A stretch of 22,500 bases of DNA from Bigelowiella natans CCMP2755 (lineage: Eukaryota > Cercozoa > Chlorarachniophyceae), in assembly GCA_000320545.1 (NCBI GenBank), contig ADNK01001169.1:1-22500 (forward strand), in the 5' to 3' direction. Both the position numbers and the translations under genes were made by a program. How positions within the stretch are numbered: the stretch's first letter is position 1; every line of letters begins with the position of its first letter. The notes beneath the pieces are model-generated. The model was given only the letters and a program-made list of their open reading frames with translations, was not told the DNA's origin and made no database searches. Positions 18,787 through 22,500 of this stretch are shown piece by piece.

Positions 18787-21700
18787 TCGCGCTCCGTGAT
18801 GGTTCGAGGATTGCCTGTTACAGCCTCGGAAGCGGATCTTGCGGCCGCTGCGGCGGAGTGGAGGCCTGATGGCGTGCGCCTCATAGGCGACCGGGGCTTC
18901 GGCTTCATCGAATTCCAGTCCGTCAAGGACGCGGAGGACTTCCTATACAAGAATCTCGACACGTTGAGTATTCAGGTAGAGGATTGAACAGATGGCCAGC
19001 TGCTGCCCCCCCCCTCCCTCTCTCCTTCCCCTTTATATCAGTTGCTTTTTTCGATTTGTAGCTTCTGTCTGCCATGTCGGTTTTTTCGGTGGCGTGTCGT
19101 TGCTCGCTTTGGCTGGTGCTCCCAATTCTGTCCTCCCTCCCCCCCACCGCCCATTCTTGGTCGTCTTTCACACCTTTAGGGCCGTTACGTTCACATGGAT
19201 TTCTCTCACGGCCCCCGAGACGGCCGCGGGGGGAACACCGGCACGCGGCTCGACTGGCTGTGCGGCCATTGCGGGGCGCACAACTTCGCCAGGCGGGCGG
19301 TGTGCTTCCAGTGCACACACCCGAAGGACCACACCGCCACGATACTGAAAGACAACAACCTCCACAGCGAGATCAAGGGGGGGAGGGGCGGGGAGGAACC
19401 CAACCCCGTTCTCGTGGTACTCGGCCTCGCGATGGACACGACGACAAGCAGGATTCGCGACTTATTCCAGCAGCACGCGGATGTTGTGGACGTACGGATA
19501 ATGCGCGACAAGGGCTCCGCCGGCGGCAGCTCACGGGGCTTCGCCTTCGTACAATTTGCTACTACCGAAGACGCTGCGGTGGCGCTCAATCGGACTAAAG
19601 GTCGGAGGACGTGTATACACGGCAGAATCATCATCGTCGAGAAGAGACTTCCCGCTCCCCCCCAACCCTAACCCTCCTTCTCCTGACGTTAACTTTAATC
19701 TTGTAGGCGCAAAAATCGACGGCAGGAGCGTGCGTATTAGCTTCTCACGCGACCAGGGCAAGGCAGCCAAAGCTGCATGGCAGGGTAATAGTAGTAGTAG
19801 TAGTAGTAGTAGTAGCAGCAGCAGATTATTGTCTCTGATTTTCGACCGACTAATTGATTGCACAGCGAGGTAGAGGGAGAAAGGAGGGGGGGGGGGTGGG
19901 GGGGGGGAAATGAAAAAGGCGGGTGCAGCAATGACCAATTCGCATATCTAATCTTTTCTCTATCTCCGTGTTTAATATGCTGTCGCGTAGATCCAAAACT
20001 ATGGGAAAGACCGGCAAATTTAAGCGAGGTAAGTGCTCCTGCCGTACTCACCATGCGTCGTGCCGTTGCCCTTGTTGCCTGCATCATGTTCGCCCTGTTT
20101 TCCTGCAAGCTGCTTTCTTTGGACAGCGTGTGAGAATGTGGATAAATGGTAGTGTGTGCGTGTGTGCGTGTGTGCGTGTGTGTGTGTGTGTAGTGTATTT
20201 CTCGTTACTCACTCGCACGTTCTTTCCTTCTCCCAAAACCACCACCACCACAAGGCGTTCAAGTTTGATAGTCGGACAGGGCAGTACTACGACAGGAAGT
20301 CCGGGTTCTACTACGACCCAGCATCCTGCCTCTACTACCATGGCGAGAGCGGCATCTACTATCGCTGGGACGCCATCAACAACTGCTACCTACAAGTCGA
20401 TGAGCGCGGGGTCGGTCCTTAACTAAGAAGAAGAACAACAAGAAGGGAAAATGAGGGGAGGGGAGGGTGGGGTGGGAGCTCATGATGGATCTAGAATGGA
20501 GAGTATTGTCATCGACTTGAGCTCAATATTCTAGTGAATTGGCCTCCTCTACGCATCCTTGTTATTTCCCCCCCCTCCCCGCCCCCCCCCTCCCCTCCGA
20601 ATTCGCGTTCCCAAACCCGTAGCTCTGATCCATCCCCTTCACTAAGAAGACCCTTGCCCTCCTTGCCCTCTACAGGTCGCAATTCCAGCGAGCAGCAACG
20701 ACGCCGCAGGTGCTAGCTCCAGCTCAGCTGGGGCAGCAGCCGCCGCCGCCGCCGCGTCTAGTGCGAAAAAGAACGACGCCGCCTCCTCCTCGACAACCGC
20801 AGCTGAGGGAAAGGCGAAGAAGAAGAAGACTGCGGCAGACGGGGGGGGGAAGAAGAAGCGAAAGAAAAAGGGGCCTATAGCCTTTAGCTTCTCCAAAAAA
20901 GTTAAGGCTGCGAAGCAGCAGCAGCAACAGACGGCGGGCAAGCAGGGCGCGTCAGCAGCCAGCAGCGCCAACAACCCCCCCCCTTCTTTGGCCTCCGTCC
21001 AGGAAATGGCCGCGAAGGCTGCAGCCGCGGCCGCGGCGGCGAAGAACGTTCTTGCTTCGCTGAAGCAGGCAGGGGGGGGAGTAGGCACATCAGCCGCCGC
21101 CGCCGCCGCCTCCACCGGTGGCAAGGCTGCAGCGGTACCTTCCCCTGCGGGGGGGGGGGCGTTGCCTTGGGCAGGGCTGACAAGTGGGGGTCTATTAGGA
21201 GGAGGAGGAGGGCGAGCGCAGCAGCAGCAGCAGCCATCAGTATCATCCGCTGGTGCTGTAGCAAGCGCCTCATCTTCGTCAGTGCCCTTGGGACAGGTCC
21301 CCAACGACATAGCGCTCCAGAGGCAGCACCTGCAACTGGAGAAGAAGATCTGCCGGCTGTGCAAGCGCAAGTTCCCCACGCTCGAGAAGCTTTACCAGCA
21401 CGTGCGCATGTCAGCCATGCACAAGAAAAACCTCGAGCTGCTCGAGATCAAGCGCGTGGCCGACAGGGAGCGGCAGGCGCGGTCCAAGCCGCCGCCGCGG
21501 CGCGTGCTGAGGAAGGGGGAGGGACGGCGCAAGGACGAGAAACCAGTAACGCCCTCTGCTTTCGAGAAGATGGTGAGCAAAGCAGCGGCCTCGGTGAAAA
21601 AGCCGATCGCGGACTCGAACAAGGGCTCGAAGATGCTCAAGGTAGTTTGTTTACTACGGGGCTCTCGGAAAGGGGAGGGTGGGGGTGGGGAGGGGGGACG

Positions 21701-22125
21701 GGGGGAGAAGGCAGCATACATAGACGAAATCCTGCTGGAATCACATGACCGTGTCCCCCCCCCCTTCTGACCGTTGCCTTTTAATATAGGCCATGGGCTG
21801 GAAGAAGGGTCAAGGTCTCGGCAAGACGAAGCAGGGAATCACAGCTCCAGTACAAGCGGATATGTACTCGCAAGGAGCTGGCCTTGGCAGCCAGCCAACG
21901 GGCGAGAACGCCATCAGGCCGGGTGACAGCTACCACGACGCCGCCACGAAGAAAGCGCGCGCGCGCTTTGAACGTGCTAGCAGACACGGCGGGGGGGGCA
22001 GCAGCTCCTATTACAAGAAGAAGAAACCACAGAATGCCGCCAACGCGTACCTTGCGGCGATGAACGAGTATAAGAATAGCTCGTGCACGGAGAAAGACGA
22101 GTATGCTAGAGCGATGCTAAAGTAG
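18556..22125 (+). CDS. RBM5/RBM10-like: RBM5/RBM10-type RNA-binding splicing regulator, complete
   Basis: Seven exons: 18556-18975, 19180-19600, 19707-19784, 19991-20028, 20255-20410, 20676-21641, 21790-22125, all joining in phase, for about 804 residues. Domains in order: Arg/Ser-rich region (1-77); RRM1 (about 79-150; VMVRGL and RGFGFIEF); RanBP2 zinc finger (165-185; DWLCGHCGAHNF and CFQC); RRM2 (216-303; RGFAFVQF); OCRE (about 320-367; YYDRKSGFYYD, LYYHGESGIYY); Ala/Lys-rich linker with several Ala runs; C2H2 finger (597-620; CRLCKRKF..HVRMSAMH); G-patch (about 685-735; MGWKKGQGLGKTKQG). This is the exact order of RBM5/6/10 proteins, which act in the nucleus in the early (A) spliceosome; OCRE binds Sm/snRNP proteins and the G-patch recruits DEAH helicases. 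The length is near that of human RBM5 (815). The exon 5 donor (GGG/GTCGGT) is the least certain border. No defect is visible. Confidence 0.93.
19785..19990 (+). other. Intron 3 of the RBM5/10 homologue with a (TAG/AGT)n tract
   Basis: The intron starts at GTAATA and immediately contains about ten TAG/AGT repeats, passing into CAG repeats. Read on from exon 3 the frame gives a run of Ser and then a stop at 19871-19873, so retention would add a poly-Ser tail and truncate the protein before the OCRE domain. G-rich DNA follows at 19886-19908. Confidence 0.6.
20148..20192. repeat. (TG)n tract in intron 4 of the RBM5/10 homologue
   Basis: TGTGCG and TG units between exons 19991-20028 and 20255-20410. 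Confidence 0.85.
20255..20398 (+). other. OCRE domain of the RBM5/10 homologue
   Basis: The exon encodes AFKFDSRTGQYYDRKSGFYY, DPASCLYYH and GESGIYYRWD. Repeated Tyr-Tyr pairs in short beta hairpins are the hallmark of the octamer repeat (OCRE), which binds proline-rich tails of SmN/B/B'. It lies in one exon preceded by a (TG)n-containing intron. Confidence 0.88.
21351..21422 (+). other. C2H2 zinc finger of the RBM5/10 homologue
   Basis: Residues CRLCKRKFPTLEKLYQH then VRMSAMH give Cys-x2-Cys-x12-His-x6-His, the spacing of the RBM5/10 finger located between OCRE and G-patch. Confidence 0.88.
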
Positions 22126-22459
22126 TGGGAAGTCCTCGAATAAGATCAAAACAGAACCAGCAGTTACAGAGCCGTTCCTACTCCTTCTGCGCATGATGCT
22201 GTGCAAGATTATTTGAATGAATCATCGGCTACTATTCTTGTGCGTCGAATGCACACGCTAATGTGAGCGTAATGAGTTTGACAAAACATCGTAGATGTCT
22301 ACCTTTGCTATATGGTTGCGGCAAGCTTGTTAGATGACTAAAAGCACGTCAGTACATCGCAGACTATAGACAAAGTATATAAATAAATATATGAGACGGG
22401 TGTAATGAAATGTTTAAATTTTTTCAATGGTCATCCTAATGTAGCTATGCAATGCAGCG

Positions 22460-22499
<40 letters not shown>

Positions 22500-22500
22500 C
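22126..22500 (+). other. 3' flank of the RBM5/10 homologue
   Basis: This follows the stop at 22125. It contains AATAAA-like AT-rich words near 22380-22390 and ends in a (TA)n tract (22464-22498). No further gene is visible. Confidence 0.5.

Noticed and set aside
19660-19676. Telomere-like CCCTAACCCT
   Set aside because: Only about one and a half units within an intron; no array.
20642-21379. Minus-strand 245-codon frame in the RBM5/10 region
   Set aside because: It is the complement of Ala-, Lys- and Gln-rich codons of exon 6 of the RBM5/10 homologue, whose domains establish the plus strand as coding.
1-22500. CRISPR arrays, tRNA or rRNA genes, prophage or insertion sequences
   Set aside because: No regularly spaced direct repeats, cloverleaf, rRNA core or transposase-like frame was seen on either strand.

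Overview
The window is nuclear DNA of a eukaryote. Protein-coding stretches are broken by introns with GT..AG borders, branch points resembling CTAAC/CTGAC, and exons that join in phase. There are no operons, ribosome binding sites or bacterial promoters. Split genes, balanced base composition and many TA, TG/CA and GA microsatellites suggest a protist or alga; a stramenopile such as a brown alga is my best guess, but nothing here proves it. I see no rRNA, tRNA, CRISPR array or intact transposon.

Layout. (1) About 0.1-5.9 kb, minus strand: a long split gene for a low-complexity then coiled-coil protein, running off the left edge. Its many tiny exons (24-128 nt, apart from one of 696 nt) are separated by introns full of microsatellites; further tentative exons of it or of a neighbour reach 7.7-8.1 kb. 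(2) 9.4-11.5 kb, plus strand (possible first exon at 7.9 kb): a small split gene joining a lipoyl domain, with Met where the lipoylated Lys should be, to a SAM domain. (3) 12.0-13.0 kb, minus: an acidic unknown protein, divergent from (4) 13.4-15.9 kb, plus: a three-exon gene for a secreted protein with a coiled coil and motifs resembling the glutamine-synthetase-fold amidoligases. Their shared 0.4-kb promoter contains two strong dyads. (5) 15.9-17.9 kb: gene-poor DNA with a 195-bp foldback element. (6) 18.6-22.1 kb, plus: a complete seven-exon RBM5/RBM10-type splicing factor (RS, RRM, RanBP2 zinc finger, RRM, OCRE, C2H2, G-patch).

The genes do not look functionally linked. The RBM5/10 homologue is the only product identified with high confidence. 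Exon borders elsewhere were inferred by hand from splice consensus, phase continuity and protein sense; no transcript or homology search was available. The observation most worth following is the Met-substituted lipoyl-SAM protein, followed by the secreted amidoligase-like protein and the microexon coiled-coil gene.
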